The position numbers were made by a program, and so were the translations under genes. DNA of 64,000 nt from Couchioplanes azureus (lineage in GTDB: Bacteria > Actinomycetota > Actinomycetes > Mycobacteriales > Micromonosporaceae), in assembly GCF_014648355.1 (NCBI RefSeq), contig NZ_BMQY01000001.1:1108757-1172756 (forward strand), read 5' to 3'. How positions within the stretch are numbered: position 1 is the stretch's first letter; each line of letters opens with the position of its first letter. This document shows positions 1-8,534 of this stretch, one piece after another. Under the pieces are notes generated by a model. The model ran no database searches, was not told the DNA's origin, and saw only the letters and a program-made list of their open reading frames with translations.

Positions 1-57
1 GCACTGCGACCGTGGTCATCCGGTTGCTTGGCCCAGCCACCGGCTCCACGGCGGTCG

Positions 58-165
58 CCACGCCGGCCGCTTGGCTGCTCGCCGGCTGCTTGTCTGCTCG
101 CCGGCCGCTTGGCTGCTCGCCTGCTTGTCTGCTCGCCGGCTGCATGTCTGCTCGCCGGCTGCGCG
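58..165. repeat. imperfect GC-rich tandem repeat
   Basis: The phrase tgtctgctcgccggctgc and close variants recur about five times with a spacing near 20 bases. It lies upstream of the first gene and shows no convincing coding frame. Confidence 0.6.
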
Positions 166-387
166 AGACCGACCGGGGCACGGGAGTTGTTCTCTGGCGG
201 GCTTCCGATCCACGACGCGCATCCCCCGTCCACCGAGAGCCCGAGATCCGGGCCTTCCTCCAGGCCGAGCACCGGCGCCGAGCACGTCTGTCTCCGGCGC
301 AGGCCCCTACGCGATTCAAGTAACCGATCAAGAAGGCCAACACATCTGGGTGACATCGCATTTGTCGTTCGTCACTACAGTGGGATC

Positions 388-1032
388 GTGTCTGAAATTC
401 TCGATCTTGCGTCCGTCGCTCTGCGATTCGCCGCGCAACCGGACTGGATAGAGGCTGGAGCCACCGCGGTGGCCGCAATGGGAACCGTCGGCGCTTTCTA
501 CCGGCAAGGCAAGGCGCTCAGACTGGAGCGCGAGACACGACGGGCCGAAATCGCAAGGCTGGAAGACGAAAGGCTGACCTCGGCCGAGGCTCAAGCCAAG
601 AGCATCGTCGTCATGAAGCACCGGCGAAGAAGGCTGCACGACGACCAGGACGTTCTGGTCGCCACGGTATTCAACTGCGGACAGCTGCCGGTGGTGAAAA
701 TCCACGCGGACGCGCACATCGACAAAGAAGGCAGTAGCCTCAGAACGTCTTTCGACGACGTAGTGCCCGTACTCGCGCCGGGTCAGCAGGTGGAGATCAG
801 TGCTCCCATGCCGGACTACGAAGACAATCTGGGATCCCGTTACTCCGGCCTCGGCTGGAGACTCCACATGGATCTCAAATTCGGAGACCTGCAAGGGAAC
901 GCGTTCACTTCCTGTCGTGGCCGGATCAGGAGACACGAGCAGTCGTTTCTGGACTTCTGGGTGCTGCAGTCCATGAGGGAACCCGAGGTCGAGGAGGCGC
1001 CGATGCCCGTACCGACGCCGAAAGCCGGCTAG
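388..1032 (+). CDS. hypothetical protein with possible N-terminal membrane-associated helix
   Basis: I do not recognise a family. The GTG at 388 gives a 214-residue protein; the longer in-frame extension to position 28 runs through the upstream tandem repeat and reads as low-complexity sequence, so it is rejected. An Ala-rich hydrophobic stretch at about residues 20-35 is followed by a charged helix rich in Arg and Glu (about 40-65, likely coiled coil), then a mixed alpha/beta region with no known motif. The order resembles actinobacterial proteins with one short membrane helix followed by a coil and a small beta domain, but that is only inference. The gene stands alone; the next recognisable sequence is a decayed gene on the other strand. 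Confidence 0.6.
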   Translation: MSEILDLASVALRFAAQPDWIEAGATAVAAMGTVGAFYRQGKALRLERETRRAEIARLEDERLTSAEAQAKSIVVMKHRRRRLHDDQDVLVATVFNCGQLPVVKIHADAHIDKEGSSLRTSFDDVVPVLAPGQQVEISAPMPDYEDNLGSRYSGLGWRLHMDLKFGDLQGNAFTSCRGRIRRHEQSFLDFWVLQSMREPEVEEAPMPVPTPKAG

Positions 1033-1067
1033 TCCCCGCTCGGCGTGAGCCATCCCGTCACCTCGAC

Positions 1068-1730
1068 CTACGCAGATCTACGGGTGCCCTTCGGGAAGGG
1101 AGTGGTGGCGGTCGCTCGGCCCGGGTCTGCGACATCGAGGATGTATTGAGCTCGGCGCGGGTGTAACCGCTCATCCGTTCGAAGGCGTCGTTGGCGTCCT
1201 GCATGTTTCCGTCGAGGCAAGAAGAGCACGCCGACTGCGTCGACGGCCGGCATCCGGCGGATCTGCCGCTCGGCCTCGTGCCGTGCCTGCCCGGCGTGGG
1301 CGCGGGCGACGAACGCGAGGTGCGGGCCGCGGTCTCGGTGACCAGGGTGCGTATCGTGCGCGTCCCGTACAGCCGCACCCGCGTCGAACAGGGCCACCGT
1401 CCGGTCCGGCAGCGCCTCGACCCGCTTGCGCGGTGGACACACCAGCACGCTCCCCGCGGCGAGCGGCTCCCCATCGGCGGCCCATGACACCGCACGGGCC
1501 ACCCGCTGTTCGAGGATCGGCACCAGAGCGCTGCCGTGTCCACCAAGAGGCTGCTGCACCGCGACACCCACCGGCAACCGGGCCGGCAGGCCGTGCAACA
1601 CCATGCTGATCGCGTCCAGGCCCCGGCCGGCGCCACCGCGGCCACCACGTCGATCCTGTCTCCGGCCCGATCGTTCACAGTGCCCCCCGCCGTCGTCAGC
1701 CGCCGACCACCGCGAAGCCCGCTCGGCCAC
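1068..1730 (-). pseudogene. decayed CheB-type methylesterase / PAS-domain gene
   Basis: The minus strand carries pieces of a CheB-like protein split over frames. One frame (1068-1730) reads GLDAISMVLHGLPARLPVGV and later ADGEPLAAGSVLVCPP, which match the CheB core. The motif normally just before it, AxSAGG, appears in another frame as VAAVAPAGA with the serine replaced, which points to a frameshift plus a lost active site. A third frame at about 1140-1204 reads DANDAFERMSGYTRAEL, a typical PAS start. Intact relatives are CheB-CheR-PAS hybrid sensors that modify receptors or sense signals. Several shifts and no full-length frame mean it cannot be functional. Confidence 0.6.
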
Positions 1731-2005
1731 CGGCGGTCACGCCACCTCCCGACCAGCCGGCGGTCGCCCCGGTAGCCGCGCCCCGCATCCGCGGCCCCGG
1801 AACATGTAGTCCGGGCGATCGATGGGCCGCACGAACCATCCTGCCCCTTTCGGGCCCCCGCGAGGCTCACCCAATGGCCTGGAAGGCCCCGCTCCAGCAC
1901 CCGGTAGACCGACAGGCGCGACACCTGGGACAGCTGCGCCAGATTGCTCAAGCTTCAGGCGTTCGCGGGTGAATTCAGAACGTGCAGGGCTGGAGGGTCA
2001 CCTCA

Positions 2006-2398
2006 TCACCAGACCGGGTTCCCGGCGTGCAGCCAGACAGAGTTGATCGGCGTCATGTCGTAGAACCCGAATGTCCCCTCCGGAACGAAGAACCCGGGAG
2101 GGCAGTTTGTGCCATTCCAGCCACGGCAAATCTGGACCGTCCAACCACCGTACTGGTTGTTGAAGACGGCACGGTGGCCGAACACGTTGTTCAGGTTGTG
2201 GGCGCCATCCCACCACATGGTGACCGGGCCACGATTGATGTCCTCCGGGTACATGCCCGAGTAGAGGCACACGGCGCCCGATGGACAGCCGTATTGGGTT
2301 CCGCCCGCTGCCTGCGCGGGACTGCTGGGAGCCGCCGCCATCGTGACGGTCGCAACGGTCGCGGCGAGCGCGTACGCGAACTTCCTCAGTGCAGACAT
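2006..2398 (-). CDS. small secreted protein, peptidase inhibitor family I36-like
   Basis: A 130-residue protein with a clear Sec signal peptide: a charged start (MSALRKF), an Ala/Val-rich core and a likely cleavage after AQA near residue 30. The mature part opens with GCPSGAVCLYSG, the pattern typical of I36-type inhibitors and related Cys-containing secreted proteins of actinomycetes, and includes further Cys in ICRGWNGTNCPPG that could form disulfides. Aromatic residues are frequent, as in lactococcin-972 or I36-like beta folds. It probably acts outside the cell; a protease target is inferred only from the family. It is monocistronic. Confidence 0.75.
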   Translation of the reverse strand: MSALRKFAYALAATVATVTMAAAPSSPAQAAGGTQYGCPSGAVCLYSGMYPEDINRGPVTMWWDGAHNLNNVFGHRAVFNNQYGGWTVQICRGWNGTNCPPGFFVPEGTFGFYDMTPINSVWLHAGNPVW

Positions 2399-2583
2399 GC
2401 GTGCCTTCCCTCATAGGTGAGCCGATGACCGTCCACCGCGGGCGGAACGTTCCGCTCGCGATCCGGTGATGGCGAGGAACCTTAGCCGCCTATGGCGGAT
2501 CCACCACCTATAAGCCTCCAGGGCTGATGGCTCGCCTCTGAGCGATTCACGATCCGACCAGAAGAGCCGATGGGCAGCGGTCG

Positions 2584-2967
2584 TCAGGGCCGGTCCGCAA
2601 GTGCGGGTGTGGCGCCGGTGGACTCGACAATGTCTCCGGCGGCCTGGATGGCGTCGAGGAAACGGCGGAAGACCGGCCAGGGAAGGGTCCAGCGTCCGTG
2701 CACAGTCAGTGCCACGTGGTCGCTGGGCATCGGGACGAACGGGCCGGACTCCGGTAAGGCGTCGGGGAGGCGACCGTCGATGTAGTTGTTGGCGGCACTG
2801 TCCGTGTCGATCTCGTACAGCTCGTAGTCCCACGAGTCGCCGCCGTCGTCGTCGTGGAACTGGTCGACCTTGAACCGATTGCCGCCAAAGGTCCAGGTGT
2901 CGAGGGTCAGAGGAAGTTGCGGTCGCCTGGGTCGACAAATCCCGTTGCTCGCCGACCAGGTCGACAC
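2584..2967 (-). CDS. hypothetical protein (127 aa)
   Basis: No family is recognised. The protein is acidic, with a run of Asp (FHDDDGGDSWDYELYEIDTD) in the middle and an amphipathic C-terminal helix (FRRFLDAIQAAGDIV). It has no signal peptide or membrane segment, so it is probably cytosolic. The first 15 or so residues read less convincingly than the rest, so the true start may lie further in. No operon partner is present. Confidence 0.55.
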   Translation of the reverse strand: MSTWSASNGICRPRRPQLPLTLDTWTFGGNRFKVDQFHDDDGGDSWDYELYEIDTDSAANNYIDGRLPDALPESGPFVPMPSDHVALTVHGRWTLPWPVFRRFLDAIQAAGDIVESTGATPALADRP

Positions 2968-3132
2968 TGGAGTCGAGCAAGCGGATCACCATCTCCAGGA
3001 TCAGCCGAGGACGATGCCACCGCCGGCATGGACCACCGCCTCCTGAGCCGACCTCGGGGTGAACGGCCCGTCCGGACTCGCGTCGGGGATGGCGACGGCG
3101 AGGTAGGGCCCCATGCCCGAGGACATGCTTGA

Positions 3133-3164
3133 GGGCCTGACCAACGTGTCCGCTGGTCAGGCCC
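3133..3164 (-). terminator. hairpin beside the tRNA-Pro remnant
   Basis: gggcctgacca (3133-3143) pairs perfectly with tggtcaggccc (3154-3164). It sits next to the tRNA-Pro fragment in the same relation as the terminator beside the intact tRNA-Pro at 4922-4952. Confidence 0.5.
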
Positions 3165-3173
3165 TTACCTCTG

Positions 3174-3215
3174 TCGGCGTGGCCGGATTTGCACCGACGG
3201 CCTCTTCGTCCCGAA
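3174..3215 (-). pseudogene. 3' fragment of tRNA-Pro (possible old attachment site)
   Basis: These 42 bases match the 3' part (anticodon loop to acceptor end) of the intact tRNA-Pro at 4973-5014 with only two differences. The 5' half of a tRNA is absent, so this cannot fold as a tRNA. tRNA 3' fragments of this kind are what site-specific integration into a tRNA leaves behind. Confidence 0.7.
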
Positions 3216-3521
3216 TTAGGATCATGACCTGCCGTCATCCCGCGTTCCCGCCAGAAGCCCAGGTAGCGACGTTGGATCACGTCGGGATGACCGAGCTTGC
3301 ATGGGCCGGCTTTTCAAGATCCACTCCCCGATGACTCCCACGATCAGAAGATCGTCTGGTGGATGCTGGTACGGCCGAACGGCAGCCGATGGGCTCGGGA
3401 GGATGTTCGTCAGTGCCTTTTCGTTACCGTATGCGAGCTCGGCTGCTGGCCCACGGACAGCCCGGCTGTTCTAGCCTCGCACGATGATCGAACAGCGGAT
3501 TCAGCCGTCGTGATCGCCGCT

Positions 3522-4559
3522 GTGACCGGTCGATGCCGCGCCGCGCTCGCGGCCTGCGTGCTGCTCACCCTCTCCGCCTTCGGCTGTGCAGGCCGGACGG
3601 ACAACACGGCGCAGCAGCTCGCACCGGCCGCGCCCGCGCAGGAACTGCGGTCACCGGGCGTACCGCAGATCCACCCACGCTGGCAGTCGTGCGCGAATGA
3701 ACCGTCTACCCGACCCGGGCCGGACGACAGCAAGGCGCTGACGCTGCCCCACCTCACCGACACCTTCCAACCAGTCGCCGCCATCATCTGCGCGGGTGGA
3801 CCACAGCGCCGGCCGGACGGCGGCCAAGATGCGGTCGCCATCGAGGACCGCGTCAATGACGTGGCGACGCTGCTCACCGCGCTGCGGCTACCCGACGAGC
3901 CGCCGCTTTTCGAGCCCGCCGACGATGACGATTCACCTATCACGGCCTGCACCATGGATCTTGTCGTCCCGCCGTGGCTGGTGCTGCTCGACGCCGAGGG
4001 CCGGTGGGTACGCCCGGGAATTCCCTTCGACGCGTGCGGCAAGCCTCGCGTCGAAGTCCTGACCGCGGTCGAGAAGGCGCAGCGGACCCGCATCGCCACC
4101 CGCGTGCTCCATGAGATCGAGTCGGCCGAGGCCGCCGCGACCGGATGCAGCGATGAATGGGCCGACATGGTGTGGGTCTACGGCACGGACAGCGCCGCGA
4201 GGCCAACCGAAGACCTGGCCAAGCTGGCTGACGACGGCTCACCGGTTCGCGCGTGCATCTATCGGGTCCCGGCGGGTGAGCAGCGCAGCGACAAACCGCG
4301 CGGTGAGGTCGTCTCGCGGAATCTGCTGCCCGCCGAGCGCTGGGCGGCCATCAGACGACATGTCCAGGCAGCTGGGCCGGTGCAGGCGTGCAGCACCCCG
4401 GCGAGCCACTTTGCCCTACTGCTGCCGGGTGAGATCTACGTGGAACTGGACGGCTGCCGACGAATCCTGGCGCCCGCGGCCCCCCGCGGCGATGGCACCA
4501 GTTCCGACACCCTCCGACAAGCACCTGCGGCCCTGCCTGCCCTGCTCACCACGCCGTAG
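3522..4559 (+). CDS. putative lipoprotein, unknown function
   Basis: The GTG at 3522 gives about 345 residues starting MTGRCRAALAACVLL, a typical signal peptide with the lipobox LSAFGC. The protein should therefore be anchored by lipid on the outer face of the membrane. GTG at 3510 is another possible start; the much longer extension to 3297 reads as non-coding and begins with a remnant shared with 4870-4917. The mature part contains several scattered Cys (SCANE, ICAGG, ITACTMD, FDACGK, TGCSDE, RACIYR) that could form disulfides. I see no known domain. It lies between the tRNA-Pro fragment and the intact tRNA-Pro, so it may have arrived with an integrated element. Confidence 0.65.
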   Translation: MTGRCRAALAACVLLTLSAFGCAGRTDNTAQQLAPAAPAQELRSPGVPQIHPRWQSCANEPSTRPGPDDSKALTLPHLTDTFQPVAAIICAGGPQRRPDGGQDAVAIEDRVNDVATLLTALRLPDEPPLFEPADDDDSPITACTMDLVVPPWLVLLDAEGRWVRPGIPFDACGKPRVEVLTAVEKAQRTRIATRVLHEIESAEAAATGCSDEWADMVWVYGTDSAARPTEDLAKLADDGSPVRACIYRVPAGEQRSDKPRGEVVSRNLLPAERWAAIRRHVQAAGPVQACSTPASHFALLLPGEIYVELDGCRRILAPAAPRGDGTSSDTLRQAPAALPALLTTP

Positions 4560-4631
4560 GTCGTCAAGTACCTGTGCACGTTCGCTGCGCGTCTTGATCG
4601 CTCCCTATTGTCGAAGCATGACTGCTCGTGG

Positions 4632-4917
4632 GTGAGCGCGTCCATCGCTCTCGCAGCGTTCCTCCTCGCATCCTTCAACTTCTGGTACTCGGTGATCCGG
4701 CCTTGGCGCCGAAGCCACTGGGCATCGCCGGCCGCGCCGCCAGTTCCTCGCACAACTGACAACGCTGTGGGAAGACGCTTTGGACGCCCGGCTCGGGATG
4801 GCACGCAACTCCCCAGTGGCGGCCCTGGATCGTCTCCTGGATGCGCGCCGGAAGGAGCTTGGGAGTGAGAGTCAAGATCCACTCCCAGATCACTCCCCAG
4901 ACCGGTCCGGGAAATGA
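4632..4917 (+). pseudogene. frameshifted small membrane protein gene
   Basis: The first frame from GTG 4632 reads a hydrophobic helix (SASIALAAFLLASFNFWYSV) followed by basic residues. Convincing coding then continues in a different frame, with [20 protein letters not shown] and [14 protein letters not shown], to the stop at 4915-4917. A single frameshift near 4715-4740 would join them into a helix-plus-coil protein of about 95 residues. The tail [11 protein letters not shown] has a near copy, QDPLPDDSHDQ, encoded at about 3312-3347. The function is unknown. Confidence 0.5.
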
Positions 4918-4921
4918 ATCA

Positions 4922-4952
4922 GGGCCGGTCTCCCGTGTTGGGAGACCGGCCC
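4922..4952 (-). terminator. terminator of tRNA-Pro
   Basis: A perfect 13-bp stem (gggccggtctccc with gggagaccggccc) around a 5-base loop lies 17 bases beyond the CCA end of the tRNA on the minus strand. Confidence 0.8.
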
Positions 4953-4969
4953 TGACCTGCACTTTATCT

Positions 4970-5046
<77 letters not shown>

Positions 5047-5174
5047 ATGCGTGCTGAGCAATAGTATCCGACGCCCCACCAACCGCGAAATCGGCATCCC
5101 CGGTGCCACATAACCGCAGCTCAGGGTGCATATGCGGGAAGCTGGCGCCGATCTCCAGGGGCCGGGTCGGCCCG

Positions 5175-5345
5175 ATGCCGCCCGGTCGCCGGAGGTTGCT
5201 CGCTACCGCTCGTTGTGCCGCCCGGTCGCCGGGGTTGCTCGCTGCTGCCGCGCCTCTGCCGCCCGGTCGCCGGATGCTTCACCCTGCAGCTGCGGCCCGG
5301 TCGCCGGTGGTTGCCCGCTGCTGGTCCTCGTGCGGCCCGGTCGTT
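5175..5345. repeat. imperfect repeats containing gcccggtcgccgg
   Basis: The 12-13 base phrase gcccggtcgccgg appears about five times, separated by variable 30-45 base spacers rich in gctgctcgctg. No gene is evident between the tRNA-Pro and the SDR gene. Confidence 0.55.
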
Positions 5346-5382
5346 CGGAGCTGGCTGGTGGGGTCGGCGGGAGGGTGCGGGT

Positions 5383-6081
5383 TCAGGCTGCGGGCGTCGA
5401 TCCGTAGAAGGCGGCCGGGTCGCCTGCCAGTGATGCCTTGACGTGGCGGCTCCAGTCGTCGGCCAGGACCTCGAGCCGGCCTTCCTCCAGGCCGTCCAGC
5501 GCGGCCGTCACGACCTGCTCCGGGGAGATCTTGGGACCGTCGTACCGGGCGGTCATGTCGGTGTCCGCCGCGCCCAGGTGGAGGCCCGTCACCTGGATGT
5601 TCCGGGCGGCCAGTTCCAGGCGGACGCCGTTGGTCAGGCTCCAGGCGGCCGCCTTGGCCGCGGCGTAGGCGTTCGCTCCGGACAGCGAGAACCAGGACAG
5701 CGCCGACAGGACGTTGAGGATCGCGCCGTCGGTGAGCTGGGGGGCGAAGGCGCGGATCACGCCCAGCGTGCCGAAGTAGTGGGTGTCCATCTCGCGGTGG
5801 ATCTCGGCGAGGTCGCCGGTGATCAGGTTCTGCCCGGTGGCGATGCCGGCATTGTTGATCAACAGGTTGACGTCGGGTGCGGCCGCGGCGGCCTCGGCGA
5901 TCGACGCCGGGTCGGTGACGTCGAGGCGGAGCACCTCGACGCCGGGGACCGTGACGAGCTCGGGGCGGCGGGCGGTGGCGTACACCTTGGCGGCGCCGCG
6001 GTCGAGGAGGCTGGCGACGAACTGCTTCCCGAGGCCACGGTTGGCGCCGGTGACGAGGGCGACGGATCCGGAAATCTTCAT
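5383..6081 (-). CDS. SDR-family oxidoreductase
   Basis: A classical short-chain dehydrogenase of 232 residues starting at ATG 6081 (MKISGSVALVTGANRG). It has the NAD(P) motif TGANRGLG at about residues 10-17, NNAG at about 77-80, the catalytic Ser in LSALSWF and the YxxxK pair in YAAAK. It should be a cytosolic NAD(P)-dependent alcohol/ketone oxidoreductase; the substrate cannot be told. The gene is divergent from a MerR regulator and the intergenic dyad at 6099-6114 very likely controls both. This layout is common for aldehyde- or drug-responsive SDRs, so induction by a small hydrophobic molecule is inferred. Confidence 0.9.
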   Translation of the reverse strand: MKISGSVALVTGANRGLGKQFVASLLDRGAAKVYATARRPELVTVPGVEVLRLDVTDPASIAEAAAAAPDVNLLINNAGIATGQNLITGDLAEIHREMDTHYFGTLGVIRAFAPQLTDGAILNVLSALSWFSLSGANAYAAAKAAAWSLTNGVRLELAARNIQVTGLHLGAADTDMTARYDGPKISPEQVVTAALDGLEEGRLEVLADDWSRHVKASLAGDPAAFYGSTPAA

Positions 6082-6098
6082 GCCCGGTACGCTAGAAC

Positions 6099-6114
6099 CT
6101 GACGTTGACGTCAG
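6099..6114. promoter_or_regulatory. MerR operator dyad between SDR and merR-type gene
   Basis: The inverted repeat ctgacgt-tg-acgtcag is perfect and lies 17 bp before the SDR start and 27 bp before the regulator start. MerR proteins bind such dyads between the -35 and -10 elements and untwist the promoter, so this is the expected site. Confidence 0.7.
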
Positions 6115-6141
6115 AGGCAAGGGTTGCGACGGGAGTCACTG

Positions 6142-6513
6142 GTGCGGATCGGCGAGCTCGCCACCAAGGCGGGCGTGAGCGTACGGGCGCTGCGCTACTA
6201 CGAGGAGCAGGGCCTGCTCGCCGCCACTCGCAGCCCCAGCGGGCAGCGGCACTACCCCGAACCCGCGGCGGAGCGGGTGCGGCTGATCCAGATGCTCTAC
6301 TCGGCCGGCCTCTCCAGCAAGACGATCGCCGAGCTCCTGCCCTGCGTGGACGCCAAGGTCAGCACCCCGGAGTCGCGGTCGCGGCTCGCGGCCGAGCGGG
6401 ACCGTATCGACGCTCAGATCGCCGAGCTCGTCCGCACCCGGGACAAGCTGGATGCGGTCATCGCCCTCGCTGCCGATCCGGACCACGGTTGCCGCATCGT
6501 GCCGTCGACCTGA
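6142..6513 (+). CDS. MerR-family transcriptional regulator
   Basis: The protein begins MRIGELATKAGVSVRALRYY, the MerR winged-helix signature, with wing residues SGQRHYP at about 34-40 and a long dimerisation coiled coil (about 75-110). The GTG at 6142 is chosen because GGGAG sits 6 bases upstream; a TTG at 6124 is an alternative. About 123 residues long, it has only a short tail (HGCRIVPST) with one Cys and no obvious effector domain. It most likely represses or activates the divergent SDR gene and itself through the dyad at 6099-6114. The signal is unknown. Confidence 0.9.
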   Translation: MRIGELATKAGVSVRALRYYEEQGLLAATRSPSGQRHYPEPAAERVRLIQMLYSAGLSSKTIAELLPCVDAKVSTPESRSRLAAERDRIDAQIAELVRTRDKLDAVIALAADPDHGCRIVPST

Positions 6514-6607
6514 CGAACGGCAAGCCGGGCGACCACGCCGTCACCGCCGCCGGGGACAGTCGCACCAAGAGAGAGTCGCCACGGCACATGAGCTGAGGCG
6601 CGGGCAT

Positions 6608-6815
6608 TCGTGACGGCGCGGGCCCGGGTGAGGGCCCGGGCCGAGGTAAGGGCGCGGGCCGGAGTGAGGGGCCCGGGCCGAGGTAAGGGCGCGGGCCGGA
6701 GTAAGGGGCCCGGGCCGAGGTAAGGGCGCGGGCCGGAGTAAGGGGCCCGGGCCGAGGTGAGGCGCGGGCCGGAGTAAGGGCGCGGGCCGGAGTGAGGGCG
6801 CGCGGGCATGTGGAA
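6608..6815. repeat. GC-rich minisatellite, about 37-bp unit
   Basis: Alternating blocks gggcccgggccgaggtaa and gggcgcgggccggagtaa recur about five times between the MerR gene and cutA. Units differ by one or two bases, as in a slipping minisatellite. No coding frame is conserved. Confidence 0.8.
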
Positions 6816-6842
6816 GGGCGCGGGCATGAGAGGGGAAGCGGT

Positions 6843-7166
6843 ATGAGCGACGAGGTGTGCGAGGTTGTGATCACGGCCGCGGATGCGGAGTGGTTGAGTG
6901 GCTTCACACGGCGGCTCGTCGAGGATCGGCTTGCCGCGTGCGGCCAGCAGGTCGCCGCGATCCGCTCGGTCTATCGCTGGGAGGGCGCGGTGCACGACGA
7001 CCCCGAGGCGCGGGTCGCTCTGCACACCCGCGCCTCGCTCGTACCCGAGATCGTCGCCCGGGCCGACGCCGAGCATCCTTACGACGTACCCTGCGTCTTC
7101 GCTGTGCCGATCGTGGCCGGGAACCCGGCCTACCTGGAGTGGGTGATCAGCGAGACCCGCGACTAA
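6843..7166 (+). CDS. cutA: divalent-cation tolerance protein CutA
   Basis: The 107-residue product matches CutA in length and pattern: an N-terminal strand CEVVITAAD, helix LVEDRLAACGQQV, then IRSVYRWEGAVHDDPEA (the YRW...G core) and the C-terminal PYDVPCVFAVPI and YLEWV. CutA forms a tight trimer related to PII proteins and is linked to copper or divalent-metal tolerance, though its exact role is unsettled. ATG 6843 follows an aggggaag ribosome site. The gene converges on pyrE, sharing bases in their stop codons (7163-7166). Confidence 0.93.
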   Translation: MSDEVCEVVITAADAEWLSGFTRRLVEDRLAACGQQVAAIRSVYRWEGAVHDDPEARVALHTRASLVPEIVARADAEHPYDVPCVFAVPIVAGNPAYLEWVISETRD

Positions 7167-7687
7167 GCCGCGGCTTCCAGGTCCGCGCGCGTCAGCAGCG
7201 CGCGCAGCGTGATGCCCTCGGCCGACAACGCCTGGGCGCCGCCCTCCTGGCGGTCGATCACGCAGAGCGCGTGGTCGACGTGCGCACCCAGCCGGCGCAG
7301 GTCCTTGGTCGAGATGACGACCTGACCGCCGGACGTGACCACGTCCTCCACGACCAGCACCCGGCGGCCCGCGACCTCGGCACCCTCGGCCAGCCGGGCC
7401 GTACCGTACGCCTTGGCCTGCTTGCGGACGAACGCGCACGGAAGCTTGGCGTGCCGGCCCAGCGCCGTCACCACGGCGATGCCGCCCATCTCCAGGCCGG
7501 CGAGCACCTCGGTGCCCTCGGGGATGAGCACCGCCATCTGCTCGGCGAGCTTGTCGAGCAGCACGGGATCCGACTCGAACTGGTACTTGTCGAAGTATTC
7601 GGTGGCGGTGCGGCCCGAACGCAGGACGAACTCGCCGGTCAGTCGGCTCACGTCGCGGACCTGCCGCGCAAGGTCAGAGTCACTCAC
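7163..7687 (-). CDS. pyrE: orotate phosphoribosyltransferase
   Basis: This enzyme joins orotate and PRPP to form OMP in de novo pyrimidine synthesis. The PRPP-binding loop VLVVEDVVTSGGQ lies at about residues 115-130, and the catalytic-loop region includes RKQAKAYGTA. GTG 7687 (MSDSDLARQVRDVSRLTG) gives 174 residues, usual for the actinobacterial form; the upstream in-frame extension reads as non-coding. It stands apart from the other pyr genes, which is normal in this phylum. Confidence 0.93.
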   Translation of the reverse strand: MSDSDLARQVRDVSRLTGEFVLRSGRTATEYFDKYQFESDPVLLDKLAEQMAVLIPEGTEVLAGLEMGGIAVVTALGRHAKLPCAFVRKQAKAYGTARLAEGAEVAGRRVLVVEDVVTSGGQVVISTKDLRRLGAHVDHALCVIDRQEGGAQALSAEGITLRALLTRADLEAAA

Positions 7688-7975
7688 GAACACAGCCTTC
7701 CATCTCGCGAACAGGGCCGGCCGCGCGGGTGCGATCCCGCGGTGGAGGAGCGCATCGCCGGCGCGGGGCACCGCAGGCTCAAGGGCACGAGACGCGCGTA
7801 GGACATGCCGTCCGCGGGCCTCGGGCGGCGGTCCCGGTCCGCGGAAACAGCGAGGGTGAGGAGCCTTGCCGGAGGGTTCACCCGTACGCGTAATTGCTCA
7901 AACGAGTGGGTAGAGGTTTGTCTAGTTTCGGCTAATTTGCGGGTTATCGAACCTCGGTCCTTCGAAAGGTTTGTC

Positions 7976-8272
7976 GTGACACCCTTCGCACTTCTCTTCC
8001 TGATCGCCCTCGCCGGCTCGTCGTGCTTTGCCATCGGTCGCGCCCTCGGCCGCGGCGAACGCTATGAGAAGGGCTATCGCGAGGGCTTCCGGGACGGCGA
8101 GACCGGTTCGCTGGCGCGCGCCGCCCGGCTGATCCAGCTCAGCGAGCGCCGCTCGATCGCGCCGGCCGTGGAGGCCGTGCTGGTCCCGAGCTCCGTGCCG
8201 CAGCAGGCGTCCGTGCGCACCGCGGCACCGGCGATCGCGGGAATTCCGGCCCGTCCGCAGCTCGCGGTCTGA
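7976..8272 (+). CDS. small single-pass membrane protein
   Basis: GTG 7976 has a gaaagg ribosome site. The 98-residue product starts with a hydrophobic helix (FALLFLIALAGSSCFAIG), followed by a Gly/Arg/Glu-rich stretch (GRGERYEKGYREGFRDGETG) and a Pro/Ala-rich tail. It should be membrane-anchored with its C-terminus in the cytosol. I know of no function. The helix is followed by small polar repeats of YxxGYxxGFxxG type, seen in other short actinobacterial membrane proteins. Confidence 0.65.
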   Translation: MTPFALLFLIALAGSSCFAIGRALGRGERYEKGYREGFRDGETGSLARAARLIQLSERRSIAPAVEAVLVPSSVPQQASVRTAAPAIAGIPARPQLAV

Positions 8273-8425
8273 GGGCACTCCTAAGCGGACATAGAAGACA
8301 AAGCCCGGCAAGCCAGCACAGGCGACCGAGCTAGCAGTGCCGGCAGCCAGCAGAACCGGCCGCGCTAGCAGAGCCAGGCCCAGCTAGCAGAGCCGGCCGA
8401 GCCGCCGAGTCGACAAAGCTCAGAG

Positions 8426-8450
8426 AGCCGGGCAGCGTAGCCGCCCGGCT
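8426..8450 (+). terminator. probable terminator
   Basis: agccgggc (8426-8433) pairs with gcccggct (8443-8450) and is followed by ttt, about 155 bases after the small membrane protein gene. Confidence 0.6.
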
Positions 8451-8460
8451 TTCGAAAGAC

Positions 8461-8519
8461 CGGTCTTCGGAGGGACCGGCCTTCGGAGGGACCGGCCTTC
8501 GGAGGGACCGGGCTTCGGA
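8461..8519. repeat. tandem repeat, 18-bp unit
   Basis: cttcggagggaccggc recurs three to four times just upstream of the asd stop. The preceding bases (about 8320-8400) also hold degenerate gctagcagagccgg units. No gene is seen in 8273-8534. Confidence 0.75.
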
Positions 8520-8534
8520 AAAGGGCGGCCCCCG

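Noticed and set aside
28-387. N-terminal extension of the first gene to position 28
   Set aside because: The extension is translated tandem repeat and non-coding sequence; GTG 388 gives a clean protein start.
3174-3215. A second tRNA-Pro gene
   Set aside because: The 5' half is missing; only the T-arm, variable region and part of the anticodon arm remain.
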